From assembly GCF_026626635.1 (NCBI RefSeq), contig NZ_JAPNKA010000001.1, positions 4,526,001 through 4,590,000 on the forward strand: a DNA stretch of 64,000 bases, given 5' to 3'. Every line of letters starts with the position of its first letter. Position 1 is the stretch's first letter. Positions 39,655 to 48,993 of this stretch are shown in pieces. The notes under the pieces are model-generated. The model worked only from the letters and a program-made list of their open reading frames with translations, was not told the origin of the DNA and did not search any database. Origin of the DNA: Archangium lansingense (lineage in GTDB: Bacteria > Myxococcota > Myxococcia > Myxococcales > Myxococcaceae). A program made the position numbers and the translations under genes.

Positions 39655-40539
39655 TCAGGGCACCACCGCCACGCCGACGTAGGGGCCCGTGAAGAAGTCC
39701 CGGGTGGGTTGGTCATAGGGGTCCAGGCGGCCCTGATCGTCCAGATAGGTGGCGCGGTAACCGCCCCGCAGGCGCACCTGGCCGAGCTCCAGCGCCAGTC
39801 CGGCCTCCCCGCTGAGCTGCGTGAAGGGCAGGGGCGTCCAGTGGGCACTCGCCTCCAGCTTGAGCGGACCCGCCACGCGCATCAGCGTGCTCGCGCCCAG
39901 TCCCGGTCCCACGAAGGTGGCGTCTGGTGCGAAGGCCACGTCTACGCCGGCCAGCAGGCGCACGCGCAGATCGTCACGCGAGACCAGCATGACGCCTGGC
40001 TTGAGCGACAGCAGGGAGATGGTGTCCCGGCCCGGGGTGCCATCATCCGTGGCCAGGTTGAACACGTTCAGGCGCGTGCCGAGGGTGAGCTGATCGCCAT
40101 CCACCTGCAGCCCCACCCCCATCGCGAAGCCCTGCGAGACGAAGCCCGCGTCCGCGGTGAGGTCCACTCGGGTGGGCTTCGTGGGTTCGGTGGGCACCTG
40201 CGCGCTCGGGCGTGGCGCCTGCGGGCGTCGCCAGGCCAGGTCGTAGTACCTGCCGTAGAGAGGGCGGCCTGGTCCCATGTACGGCCAGGCCCAGGAGGGA
40301 TCGTAGTAGTAGCGGACCCAGGGGTTTGCGAAGCCGTAGTACCCATACCCGTAGTACGGGTTGTAGTGAGACCAGTTCCAGCCGCCGTTGCCACCCCCTG
40401 GTGTTGAGGGGCGCGGGGACGAGGGGGACGAGGGAGACGACGGCGAGGAGGGCGGGCGCTTGCCGAAGCGCGCCTCGGCACTTCCAGAGCCGAGTCCCAT
40501 CACGAGCACGGCCAGCACGATGAACCCTTGTTTCGTCAT
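39655..40539 (-). CDS. Exported Tyr/Pro-rich protein, possible outer-membrane component
   Basis: A 294-residue protein from ATG 40539 with signal peptide MTKQGFIVLAVLVMGLGSGSAEA. Residues 29-45 are Ser/Pro repeats (PPSSPSSPSSPSSPRPS), then a Gly/Tyr/Trp-rich stretch (NWSHYNPYYGYGYYGFANPW) like extracellular matrix or spore-coat proteins. From about residue 130 come strands of outer-membrane beta type (LTADAGFVSQGFAMGVGLQV, ALELGQVRLRGGYRATYLDD) ending in AVVP, so a small beta-barrel or tight beta domain is plausible. Function unknown. It lies 193 bp downstream of another minus gene, with a perfect inverted repeat in between. Confidence 0.7.
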   Translation of the reverse strand: MTKQGFIVLAVLVMGLGSGSAEARFGKRPPSSPSSPSSPSSPRPSTPGGGNGGWNWSHYNPYYGYGYYGFANPWVRYYYDPSWAWPYMGPGRPLYGRYYDLAWRRPQAPRPSAQVPTEPTKPTRVDLTADAGFVSQGFAMGVGLQVDGDQLTLGTRLNVFNLATDDGTPGRDTISLLSLKPGVMLVSRDDLRVRLLAGVDVAFAPDATFVGPGLGASTLMRVAGPLKLEASAHWTPLPFTQLSGEAGLALELGQVRLRGGYRATYLDDQGRLDPYDQPTRDFFTGPYVGVAVVP

Positions 40540-40673
40540 GGTCCTATCTCCCGTGCAACCGGCGATGAGAAGAGGGACTCCGGTTGCCCTCGCGCGGGGC
40601 ACAACACGCGTCCGGACAAGATACTCCCGGAGCTTCGCGAATGCAGGCGGGACCCGTTGGACCCGGCGTCGAG

Positions 40674-40700
40674 CAACTGGTCCGATGGTCGGACCAGTTG
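40674..40700. promoter_or_regulatory. Perfect 12-bp inverted repeat with 3-nt spacer
   Basis: CAACTGGTCCGA (40674-40685), TGG, TCGGACCAGTTG (40689-40700). It lies 33 bp after the stop of the gene at 40733 and 135 bp before the ATG at 40539, both on the minus strand. No T-run follows, so an operator (TetR-like size and symmetry) is as likely as a terminator. Confidence 0.6.
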
Positions 40701-40732
40701 GCGGAAAGCGCGGCCGGGAGGCGCTCCGGCGG

Positions 40733-41575
40733 CTAGCGCAGTAGTGCGAGCACGATGGGGGGGAGCGCCAGCACGGCGACGAACAGGCCTCCCCACAGGA
40801 GCGCCTGCTGGTTGCGGGCGCCATCCAGTGCGTCCATTACCCGGCCATCGAGCTCCTCCTCGGCGAGCGCATGGAGCCTATCGAGCGTCAGCTCCACGGT
40901 GCTCTGGTTGCGAGTCTCCTCGCCGATGAGCTCGATGAGCTTCGTCTCGACGTGGAGGCACACCCGGAGCTTGAGGCGCCGGAGGATGGAGCGGGAGAAG
41001 CCCCCGAGGCCACTCTCGTCGTCATCGCTCGTGGCGTACGCGGTGATGGCCCGGCTCAGCACATCCCTCAGCTTCTGGATGGGCAGGGGCTTGCGGAGGA
41101 TCTCCGGGGTGTACGCGCCCTCGGCGAGGATCGCCGCCCGCTCGAAGACGCGCTCGACGATGCGCTGGCAGAGCTTGTGCTCCTGCACGAGGTTCATTGC
41201 CACGCGGCCGATTCCGCGCCACATCCCCGCGGCCCCGAGCCCGATGGCACCCGCGGCCATGTAGGCCAGGAGCAGGAGGTAGACGAGCGCGCCCCAACGC
41301 TCCGATGGGTGCGCGAGCAGCCCGGTGCCCTTCTCGACGAAGAAGGCCACGATTCCGAGGACGAAGCCGACAGCTCCGAGCCCAAACGCCCGTGCGGCCA
41401 CGGTGGCCGCGGCGGCGGCACCGGCCTTGGCGAGCGAGGCCACCCGGGTGACCGAGCCGCGCGGCCCGGCGCCCTCCGAGAGGGGCGTTGTCTCGGATTG
41501 GAACTGCTCGCGCTGGATGGGTGCGTTGCTCACCGTGTCTTCCCCCGGGATGCCGAACTCGAAAGAGGGCGCCAC
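40733..41575 (-). CDS. Membrane protein with C-terminal helical domain, unknown function
   Basis: A 280-residue protein if GTG 41575 is used; GTG at 41533 (VSNAPIQREQ, with GGGGGAAG upstream) would drop 14 residues. Two membrane helices in the first half (FGLGAVGFVLGIVAFFVEKG; VYLLLLAYMAAGAIGLGAAGMW) then a helical region with the Arg-rich RRLKLRVCLHVETKLIELIGEE and a final helix (LLWGGLFVAVLALPPIVLALLR) that could be a third span. Family unknown. The C-terminal hydrophobic end could be an anchor. Confidence 0.65.
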   Translation of the reverse strand: MAPSFEFGIPGEDTVSNAPIQREQFQSETTPLSEGAGPRGSVTRVASLAKAGAAAAATVAARAFGLGAVGFVLGIVAFFVEKGTGLLAHPSERWGALVYLLLLAYMAAGAIGLGAAGMWRGIGRVAMNLVQEHKLCQRIVERVFERAAILAEGAYTPEILRKPLPIQKLRDVLSRAITAYATSDDDESGLGGFSRSILRRLKLRVCLHVETKLIELIGEETRNQSTVELTLDRLHALAEEELDGRVMDALDGARNQQALLWGGLFVAVLALPPIVLALLR

Positions 41576-41710
41576 GATAGGTCGGTGTGTGTCTGACGCT
41601 CAATGCCCCGCCCGGACGCACGGGGCGTCCCCGGCCGCGAAGCCAGGATTGTGGGCTGTTGTAGGCAGGGGTCCCCTCGCTGTCACATCGCCATCCGCCG
41701 TAGACTCTCC

Positions 41711-43015
41711 ATGAGAGGGATGATGGCCATGATGTCCGGGCTAAAGACGGGTTTGGTGCTGGGTGGTGGTGCCGCGCGAGGGGCCTATGAGGCGGGAGTG
41801 CTCTCCTATCTGCGCGAAGAGCTGGAGCCGGAGCTCGGCCGGGTGCTGAAGCTGGACATCCTGGCGGGCACCTCGGTGGGCGCCATCCACGCTTGTTATC
41901 TCGCCGCGACGAGCGACCAGCCGGCCCTGCAGGGCCGGGGAATGCGGGCGCACTGGACGGGGATGAAGGTGGAGGAGGTGCTCCGGGTCGGCGTGGGAGA
42001 CGTCTGGCGGGTGCTGCGCGAGGCCCTCGGTAAGCCGGCGCCCCATCCGCGAGATCTCCAGTATGGCGGGCTGGTGGATCCCCGTGGCCTGCGGGCCATC
42101 GTGAGCCGCGGCATTCCCTGGCTGGGGATCGCCCGGAACATGCGCAGGGGCCATATCGACGCGCTCGCGGTGAGCGCCACGCACGTGGGCAGCGGACGGG
42201 CCTCGGTGTTCGTCCAGCGGCGCGAGGGCGGAATCCCCGCGTGGGGCAATGATCCCTCGTACCAGGCCGAGGCCACGCGCATCACCCCGCACCACGCCCT
42301 GGCCTCGGCGGCCATCCCGGTCGTCTTCCCGGCGGTGCGCCTGCGCGGCGGGCTGCACGTGGATGGAGGGCTGCGGCTCAACGTCCCCATGAGTCCGGCG
42401 CTGCGGCTGGGGGCGCAGCGGGTGATTGTCATCTCGCTGCGGCACGAGGCCCTGCGCGCCCAGAAGGCCCCGGGCACGGAGGAAAGCACTGAGCAGGAGC
42501 GAGAGCAGGCCTTGGCGACCGCGCCCTTCCTCGCGGGCAAGATGCTCAACACGTTGATGATGGACCGCACCGACCAGGACCTCGGCCGGCTGCGGCGGCT
42601 CAACGCCATCCTCGAGGCGGGAACGGTGGCCTACGGGCCGGACTTCGCGCGGACGCTCGGCGGGGTGCTGGGACACCACCGCAGCCAGCCCCTGCGCTAC
42701 GTGCGGGAGCTGCTGGTGCGGCCCTCGAAGGACATTGGCGCGTTGGCCGCCGAATACGTCCGCACGCCCGAGTTCCGCCGCCGCAGCAATGGCCTGGCGC
42801 ACAAGGCGATCCTCCGGCTGGTGGACCGGGATGCCGCGCACGAGGCGGACCTGGCCTCCTATCTGCTCTTCGATGGAGGCTTTGCGGACATCCTCATCGA
42901 TCTGGGCCGGCAGGACGCCCGCGCGCTGCACGCGGAGTGGCTGCGCTTCTGGTCGGACGAGCCCCAGAACGTGGCGGAGATGGCCACGAGGACGCCCGAG
43001 GCCAGCGCCGCCTGA
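41711..43015 (+). CDS. Patatin-like phospholipase
   Basis: A 434-residue protein; several in-frame ATGs lie at 41711, 41720, 41723, 41729 and 41732, so the exact start is uncertain. The catalytic dyad is complete: oxyanion loop VLGGGAARGAYEAGVLSYL, nucleophile GTSVGAIHACYL, and DGGLRLNVP with the catalytic Asp. The cap region contains SGRASVFVQRREGG. The C-terminal ~150 residues are Arg/Leu-rich and specific to this group (RRSNGLAHKAILRLVDRD). No signal peptide, so it acts in the cytoplasm or on the inner membrane, hydrolysing phospholipids or lysophospholipids. Convergent with the Oar-like receptor gene (9 bp between stops). Confidence 0.9.
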   Translation: MRGMMAMMSGLKTGLVLGGGAARGAYEAGVLSYLREELEPELGRVLKLDILAGTSVGAIHACYLAATSDQPALQGRGMRAHWTGMKVEEVLRVGVGDVWRVLREALGKPAPHPRDLQYGGLVDPRGLRAIVSRGIPWLGIARNMRRGHIDALAVSATHVGSGRASVFVQRREGGIPAWGNDPSYQAEATRITPHHALASAAIPVVFPAVRLRGGLHVDGGLRLNVPMSPALRLGAQRVIVISLRHEALRAQKAPGTEESTEQEREQALATAPFLAGKMLNTLMMDRTDQDLGRLRRLNAILEAGTVAYGPDFARTLGGVLGHHRSQPLRYVRELLVRPSKDIGALAAEYVRTPEFRRRSNGLAHKAILRLVDRDAAHEADLASYLLFDGGFADILIDLGRQDARALHAEWLRFWSDEPQNVAEMATRTPEASAA

Positions 43016-43024
43016 GTGCGCGGC

Positions 43025-45934
43025 TCAGAACGTGTAGCGCAGGCCGAGGCGCACCTGCCGCGGCGCCTGGTACTGGAGCGGCTTCTTGAAGTCCTGGTTG
43101 ATGCCGCTGGCGGTGAGTGGCTCGCCATTGGTGCGTTGGACCATGTCCGGGGTGAGCTGTCCGGCCTCCACCTTTGTCTCGAGCGGCAGCACGGCGAGGT
43201 AGGTGTAGTTCTCGTTCACGCGGGTCACCGCCTGGAAGTCGAACACGTTGAACGCCTCCAGGGTGAGGGACACCAGATGGTCGCTGCCGAGCCGGTAGTT
43301 CACCCTGAGACTGGGGTCGATGGCATGGACCCACGGGGTGCGCTCTCCGGAGGAGCCGCGCGGCAGCACGAAGGTCTCGCCCGTGCCAATGGCTGGATGG
43401 CCACCCAGGTAGTTGATGGGAGTGCCCGATCGGCCCTGGTAGGACAGGCCGATGCTGGCGGACAGGTCGTGGGTGAAGAAGAACTCCCTGGCCGCGAAGA
43501 CCTTGATGGAGTGCGTGCGGTCGTTCGGCAATAGCCCCGACCGGTTCTTCATCTGGGAGACGAGGTCGAAGTCGGACTGGAGCCCTGGTGCGCCCCAGCC
43601 GGTGCCGAGCCGGAAGGGGCCGTCGTAGTTCCCGTTCAGGCGCGACCACGTGTAGCTCACCTGGGCCAGCCAGCCCGCGGAGAAGACGCGGCTGAGCGCC
43701 ACCGTCACCGCATCGTAGGTGCGCTCCGCCTTCGGGAAGACGCTGGCGGGCCCCGCGCCCGGGTTGCCCAGGAAGTAGGTGTTGCCATCGTCGAGACTCA
43801 TGTCCTCGATGACGGTGTCGAGGTTCCGGTGGGTATAGGTGGCGATCAGCCGGGTTCTCGCCAGCACCTCGTACTCGGCGCCCGCGACGAGCTCGCTGGA
43901 GGACATGGGGATGATGCCGGGGTCGACCGGCTCCTCGACGCCGGAGACCTGCCTGCCCTGGCCGCTGGTGGTCCTGGTGGTGGGGAGGGCCCGGCTCATC
44001 AGGCCGAGTGGCAACTGGCCGCCGTACTTCGCGTAGTGCGCGAAGATCTTCATCCTGCCATGGGCCAGCGGGCCCACGACCAGTCCCACGCGTGGGGAGA
44101 ACTGGTTGCCGAGCATGAAGGACTGGACGCCCTCGGGTGTGTACAGCAACTGCGTGTCGTAGCGGACGCCCGCGTTCACCGTGAGCCGGTTGGACAAGGA
44201 CCAGCCATCCTGCACGAAGCCGCCGAGGATGCTGCTGGTGGTCCTGGACTCGTAGGTGGGGACGGGTTGCTGGCCGGCGCCCTCCTCCAGGATGACGCCG
44301 CCTTCCAGGGTCCGGAGTTGCGAGAAGGCGAGGTGCTCCACGTTCAGGCCGGCCTTCACAACGTGGGGGCCGAGGAGGTTCAGAAACCACGAGGCCTGGG
44401 CGTGGGCCTGGTAGCGGTCCGCCGTGTCGAGGGCGGTGACGGGATCGCCGCCGGTCTCGTAGTCCGTGACGGGGCATCGGGAGAGCTGCTCGGAGTAGGT
44501 GGTGCCGCAGTAGAGCTCCGCATCCGCCGACGGCTCGTAATACGTGATGGGCCGCGTCGTCCCGAACACCCAGGGGGCGCGGCCATTGAGCCCGATGGGC
44601 TGGCTGGAAATCCTCTGGTGGGACCAGCCGGCATGGGCCTCGAGCAGCAGCTTCTTGTCCAGGAACGCGCCGGAGTAATGGAGGGCGGTGGCCGTGAAGT
44701 CGCCGTCGAGCTCTCGGTAGACGAGGGACCCCGGGGCTCCATTGATGAGCTCCCGGACGCCTCCGGTCCGCGGGTCCACGGTGAGCCTGCCATCGCCACC
44801 CGAGCGCGTCGGAGTGGTGATGACCGACAGGGACACCTGGTGCTCCCGCTCCCGGCCGAAGAGGTACGTCAGCTTGCCCATGGCCTGGAGGGAGCGCTGC
44901 TCGGCGTAGAAGTAGCGCGAGGTGCCGGGGATGGGCGTGCTGACGTCGGCGCCGGGCTCGCGGGCGTTGAGGGTGCGCGTGTGCTCCAGGCGGGTGAGCG
45001 CGGGCGCCACACCGGCGAAGAACCACAGCCTGTCCTTCAGGATCGGGCCCTCCAGCGTGGCCCCGAGGGCCCCCTGCTGGTGGAGCGTGTTCTGCCCGGT
45101 GATGGTCCAGGTGGGGCCGGAGACGGGCGTGGGCGTTCCTCCCAGGACTCCCGGTACCCAGTAGCCGGACACGGAGCCCTGGAAATAGTTGGAGCCCGAG
45201 CGGGTCCGGGCCCGGAGGATGCCTCCGCTGGCGCGGCCGTACTCGGGCATGTAGCCCCCGGTGAGGACTTCGGTCTCCTCGATGAACCCGGCGTTCAGCG
45301 GCAGGGCATTGACGCCGCGCATCGGGTCATTGGTGGAGAGTCCGTCCACCAGGTACACGTTCTCGAATGAGGAGGCCCCGTTGATGGACACGCCGTACGT
45401 GTCGCTCAGCACACCCGGGGCCAACTCGGCGAGGCTCTCGAAGGTGCGGGACGCGCCGCCCCTGTCCATCGGCCTGTTCACCGCGAGGCGTTGGACGAGC
45501 GCCTCCTCGATTTTCACCCCCGTGGTCGTGGAGGCCACGTCGATGTCTGGTGGATAGGAGGAACAGACGATGAGCTCGTCGGGCAACAGCTCCACGTTGA
45601 CGCAGATGAGCCGCTCCGGATTCAGCGTGAGCTCCGCGCGGGAGTACGGGCGGAACGACTCGCTGTCGAAGCGCAGGGTGTAGACGCCCGGCGGAAGCGC
45701 GGGAATCCGGTACTGGCCCTGGGCGTCCGTGACCACGACCTGTTCGCCCTGCAGGCTGGGAGAGGTCGCGGTTACGATCACCTCCGCGAGGGGCTTCTTC
45801 GTCACGGCGCTGAAGACCGTACCGAAGAGGACGCTCTCCGCCCGGGCCGCCGCCGCGAACGACATGCCTGCGGCCACGATCACTCCCACCATCCGGCGCA
45901 TCCACCTCGGGTGCCTGCTGGAGTTCCCCACCAT
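43025..45934 (-). CDS. TonB-dependent receptor, Oar-like (tandem copy A)
   Basis: A 969-residue outer-membrane protein with signal peptide MRRMVGVIVAAGMSFAAAARA (after a 12-residue basic leader). A carboxypeptidase-regulatory-like beta domain follows (LFGTVFSAVTKKPLAEVIVT to YTLRFDSESFRPYS), then a plug (MDRGGASRTFESLAELAPG, NGASSFENVYLVDGLSTNDP, GGYMPEYGRASGG) and a barrel ending RLGLRYTF with terminal Phe. The N-terminal regulatory domain plus plug is the layout of Oar, needed for C-signalling in Myxococcus. I see no clear TonB box. A close paralogue lies directly upstream (46077-48911). Confidence 0.9.
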   Translation of the reverse strand: MVGNSSRHPRWMRRMVGVIVAAGMSFAAAARAESVLFGTVFSAVTKKPLAEVIVTATSPSLQGEQVVVTDAQGQYRIPALPPGVYTLRFDSESFRPYSRAELTLNPERLICVNVELLPDELIVCSSYPPDIDVASTTTGVKIEEALVQRLAVNRPMDRGGASRTFESLAELAPGVLSDTYGVSINGASSFENVYLVDGLSTNDPMRGVNALPLNAGFIEETEVLTGGYMPEYGRASGGILRARTRSGSNYFQGSVSGYWVPGVLGGTPTPVSGPTWTITGQNTLHQQGALGATLEGPILKDRLWFFAGVAPALTRLEHTRTLNAREPGADVSTPIPGTSRYFYAEQRSLQAMGKLTYLFGREREHQVSLSVITTPTRSGGDGRLTVDPRTGGVRELINGAPGSLVYRELDGDFTATALHYSGAFLDKKLLLEAHAGWSHQRISSQPIGLNGRAPWVFGTTRPITYYEPSADAELYCGTTYSEQLSRCPVTDYETGGDPVTALDTADRYQAHAQASWFLNLLGPHVVKAGLNVEHLAFSQLRTLEGGVILEEGAGQQPVPTYESRTTSSILGGFVQDGWSLSNRLTVNAGVRYDTQLLYTPEGVQSFMLGNQFSPRVGLVVGPLAHGRMKIFAHYAKYGGQLPLGLMSRALPTTRTTSGQGRQVSGVEEPVDPGIIPMSSSELVAGAEYEVLARTRLIATYTHRNLDTVIEDMSLDDGNTYFLGNPGAGPASVFPKAERTYDAVTVALSRVFSAGWLAQVSYTWSRLNGNYDGPFRLGTGWGAPGLQSDFDLVSQMKNRSGLLPNDRTHSIKVFAAREFFFTHDLSASIGLSYQGRSGTPINYLGGHPAIGTGETFVLPRGSSGERTPWVHAIDPSLRVNYRLGSDHLVSLTLEAFNVFDFQAVTRVNENYTYLAVLPLETKVEAGQLTPDMVQRTNGEPLTASGINQDFKKPLQYQAPRQVRLGLRYTF

Positions 45935-45966
45935 GGGGGAGAAGATGCCATGAGGCCGAAGCCCCG

Positions 45967-46021
45967 TTGGCTCACGGTTTCATCATGGCATCCTCATGCG
46001 GCCTTCACGCGGGGCCTACTG
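45967..46021. repeat. Spacer duplicated from the 48.9-kb region
   Basis: About 55 bp matching 48944-48999 (common blocks GGTTTCATCATGGCATCCTC and GCGGGGCCTACTG). In both places it lies between an Oar-like receptor start and a decarboxylase-like 3' end, so the unit spacer plus receptor was duplicated. Confidence 0.75.
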
Positions 46022-46057
46022 CCCCACTCGGGCCACGGTGCGGATGATGGGCGTGCC
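46016..46057 (-). pseudogene. Relic of the decarboxylase-like gene between the receptor copies
   Basis: The minus-strand reading gives VGTPIIRTVARVGQ and then a stop. The intact gene at 48994-49680 has the same peptide (VEGIPIIRTVARVGQ), continuing KISSVARG, and ends in Gln followed by TAG in the same spacer context. The relic therefore keeps a 14-codon piece joined to the terminal Gln-stop, with everything between lost. Confidence 0.82.
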
Positions 46058-46076
46058 CACGTGCCTCCCGCGTGGC

Positions 46077-48911
46077 TCAGAACGTGTAGCGCAGGCCGAT
46101 GCGCACCTGCCGTGGCACCTGGTACTGGGTGGGCTTGAGGAACTCCGGATTGGCCGCGGTGAGGGGCTGGCCGTTGACGGTGCGGACCATGTTCGGGGTG
46201 AGCTCTCCAGCGTCCACCCCCGTCTCGACCGGCAGCACGGGCTCGTAGGTGTAGATCTCATTCACGCGCGTCACCTCCTGGAAGTTGAACAGGTTGAACG
46301 CCTCCAGGGAGATGGACACCACCTTGCCCCGGGCGAGCTGGTAGTTCACCCCGAGCCGGGCGTCGATGGTGTGGATCCACGGCGTGCGCTCCCCGGCGGA
46401 GCCGCGCGGCAGCACGAAGGTCTCGCCCATTCCCGCTTCCGGGTGGCCGCCCAGGTAGTTGATGGGAGTGCCCGACTGGCCCCGGTAGGACAGGCCGAGG
46501 CTGGCGGTCAGCGCCCGGGTGAGGTCGAACTCCTTGGCGCCGAAGACCCTGACGGTGTGCGTGCGATCATTCGGCAGCGGGCCCGAGCGGTTCGCCAGTT
46601 GGCTGGGGAAGGTGAAGTCGGAGCGGAGCACCGGCTCGCCCCAGTCGAGGCCGGGCCGGAAGGGGCCCGCGTAGTTTCCGTGCAGGCGCGACCAAGTGTA
46701 GCTCGCCTGGAGCAGCCAATCCCAGGTGATGACCCGGTCCACCGCCACCGTCACCGCGTCATAGGTGCGCTCCGCCTTCGGGAAGTCCCTGGCGAGTCCC
46801 ATGCCCGGGTTGCCCAGGAAGGTGGGGCTGACGCCGTCGCCGCGGTTCAGGTTCTCGATGACCGAATCCAGGCCGCGATGGGTATAGGTGGCGAGCAGCC
46901 GGATGTTCACGAGCACTTCCCATTCGGCGCCCGCGACGAGCTCGCTCGAAGACGGGGGAACGAGGTCGGGGTCCACGGGCTCCTGGCCACTGAAGGAAGG
47001 GGAGACCCCATCCAGCAGGCCGAGCGGCATCTGGCCCCGGTACTTCGCGTAGTGGGCGAAGAGCTTCATCCGGCCATTGGCCATGGGATCCACGACCAGC
47101 CCCACGCGCGGCGAGAGCTGCTGGCCCACCGTGAAGGTCCGGGGGTCCGTGGACGTGTGCAGCCACTGCGCATCGTAGCGGACCCCGGCGTTGATGATGA
47201 GCCAGCGGATGGGATTCCAACTGTCCTGCGCGAAGCCCCCGAGGGTGGTGCTGTCGTACCGGTTCGTGTTGAGCACCTGTCCGTGCTCGTAGGAGAGGCG
47301 CTCCGCGTCCACGCCGGCCTTCACCACGTGGTTCCCGAGGAAGTCCAGCAACCCGGTGGCCCGGGCGTTGGCCTGGTAGCGGTCCACCGAGTCGAGCGAC
47401 AGGACGTCCTCGCCGCCCACGTCGTAGTACAGGACGGGGCATCTCGAGAGCTGCTCTGCCTCATCGGCGCCGCAGTAGAGCGCCATGTCCGGCACGGAGC
47501 GCTCGTAGTACGTCACGGGCCTCCTGGCCGTGAACCTCGCGGGGGAGAGACCCGTGACGTAAGGCGTGCTGGAGGCCGTCTGGCGGGACCAGGCGAGGTT
47601 GGTGTCGACGTACAGCCGGTGGTCCAGGAACGTGCCGCTGTAGGTGAGGGCGGCCGTCGTGAAGTTGCCGTCGAGCTCCCGATAGGGCACGGCGGTGGGG
47701 CTCCCGTTGATGAACTCCCGGACGCCGCCGGTCAGCGGGTCCACGGTGAGCATGCCGTCCCCACCCGAGCGGGCGGGCGTGGTGATGACCGACAGCGACA
47801 GGTTCTGCCGATGGTCGGTGAGAAACCAGGTCAGTTTGCCCATCGCCTGGAGGCTGCGCTCCTCGGCGTGGAAGGAGTGCGAGGTGCCAGGAATCGGCGT
47901 GCTGACGTTGGCTCCGTCCGGGCCGAGCCGGCGGGCGGTGAGGGTGCGCGTGTGCTCCACGCGGGTGAATGCCGGTGCCACGCCGGCGAAGAACCACAGC
48001 CGGTCCTTCAGGATCGGACCTCCCAGGGTGGCCCCGACATCCCCCTGGAGGCTGAGCCTGTTCTGCCCGGTGATGGTCCAGGTGGGCCCGGAGGCGGGCT
48101 CGGGAGTTCCCCCCAGGAAACCGGGAACCCAGTTGCCGAACACCGAGCCGTGGAATTCGTTGCTGCCCGTGCGCGTCACGGCGCGGAAGACGCCTCCCGT
48201 GGCGCGGCCGTGCTCCGGCATGTAGCCACCGGTGACGATGGACAGGTCCTGGAGGAACTCGGTGCTCAGCGGCAGGGCATTGACGCCGAGCACCGGCTCA
48301 TTGGTGGAGAGGCCGTCCACCCAGTACGCGTTCTCGAAGGGGGAAGCCCCGTGGATGGACGCACCGTACGCGTCGCTCCGCGCGCCCGGGGCCAGCTCGG
48401 CGAGACTCTCGAAGGATCGGGCCGCGCCCCGCTTGTCCATCGGCCGGTTCAGCGCGAAGTGCTGGGTGAAGTCCTGGTAGATGTTCATCCCCGTGGTCGT
48501 GGAGCCCACATCGACGACAGGCGACCCGCAGCCCGGGTATTCGTCCTCCATGGGCATGGGCTCCAGCGCCACGGTCACGCGGACCGTTCGATCCGGGCGC
48601 ACCGGGATGTCCGTCCGCGAGAACGGCTTGAACGACTCCTTGTCGAAGCGCAGGGTGTAGACGCTTGGTGGGACGTCGGGGATGCGGAACTGGCCCTGGG
48701 CGTCCGCCACCACGACCCGCTCTCCCTGCAGACTGGGGGAGGTCGCGCTCACGACCACGTCCGGGACTGGCTCCTTCGTTTCGGCGTTGCTCACCGTCCC
48801 GATGATGGCGGTGTCCGCCTGGGCCGCCGCAGAGAACGACAGACACGCGACCACGACCACGCCCGCCATCTGGCGCATCCACCACAGGTACATGCTGGAG
48901 TTCCCCCTCAT
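46077..48911 (-). CDS. TonB-dependent receptor, Oar-like (tandem copy B)
   Basis: A 944-residue paralogue of the gene at 43025. Signal peptide within MRQMAGVVVVACLSFSAAAQA, regulatory beta domain (IIGTVSNAETKEPVPDVVVS), plug with MDKRGAARSFESLAELAPG, GASPFENAYWVDGLSTNEP and GGYMPEHGRATGG, and barrel ending RIGLRYTF. Copies A and B align along their length, with several insertions and substitutions in barrel loops such as GYDPMLTVDP-type stretches, so they likely bind different ligands. The upstream gene is the intact decarboxylase-like gene (82 bp). ATG at 48911. Confidence 0.9.
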   Translation of the reverse strand: MRGNSSMYLWWMRQMAGVVVVACLSFSAAAQADTAIIGTVSNAETKEPVPDVVVSATSPSLQGERVVVADAQGQFRIPDVPPSVYTLRFDKESFKPFSRTDIPVRPDRTVRVTVALEPMPMEDEYPGCGSPVVDVGSTTTGMNIYQDFTQHFALNRPMDKRGAARSFESLAELAPGARSDAYGASIHGASPFENAYWVDGLSTNEPVLGVNALPLSTEFLQDLSIVTGGYMPEHGRATGGVFRAVTRTGSNEFHGSVFGNWVPGFLGGTPEPASGPTWTITGQNRLSLQGDVGATLGGPILKDRLWFFAGVAPAFTRVEHTRTLTARRLGPDGANVSTPIPGTSHSFHAEERSLQAMGKLTWFLTDHRQNLSLSVITTPARSGGDGMLTVDPLTGGVREFINGSPTAVPYRELDGNFTTAALTYSGTFLDHRLYVDTNLAWSRQTASSTPYVTGLSPARFTARRPVTYYERSVPDMALYCGADEAEQLSRCPVLYYDVGGEDVLSLDSVDRYQANARATGLLDFLGNHVVKAGVDAERLSYEHGQVLNTNRYDSTTLGGFAQDSWNPIRWLIINAGVRYDAQWLHTSTDPRTFTVGQQLSPRVGLVVDPMANGRMKLFAHYAKYRGQMPLGLLDGVSPSFSGQEPVDPDLVPPSSSELVAGAEWEVLVNIRLLATYTHRGLDSVIENLNRGDGVSPTFLGNPGMGLARDFPKAERTYDAVTVAVDRVITWDWLLQASYTWSRLHGNYAGPFRPGLDWGEPVLRSDFTFPSQLANRSGPLPNDRTHTVRVFGAKEFDLTRALTASLGLSYRGQSGTPINYLGGHPEAGMGETFVLPRGSAGERTPWIHTIDARLGVNYQLARGKVVSISLEAFNLFNFQEVTRVNEIYTYEPVLPVETGVDAGELTPNMVRTVNGQPLTAANPEFLKPTQYQVPRQVRIGLRYTF

Positions 48912-48993
48912 AGGGGCGAGGATGCCACGAGTCCGAGGGCCAGCTGGCTCATGGTTTCATCATGGCATCCTCGGGCGACCGCCGGTGCGGGGC

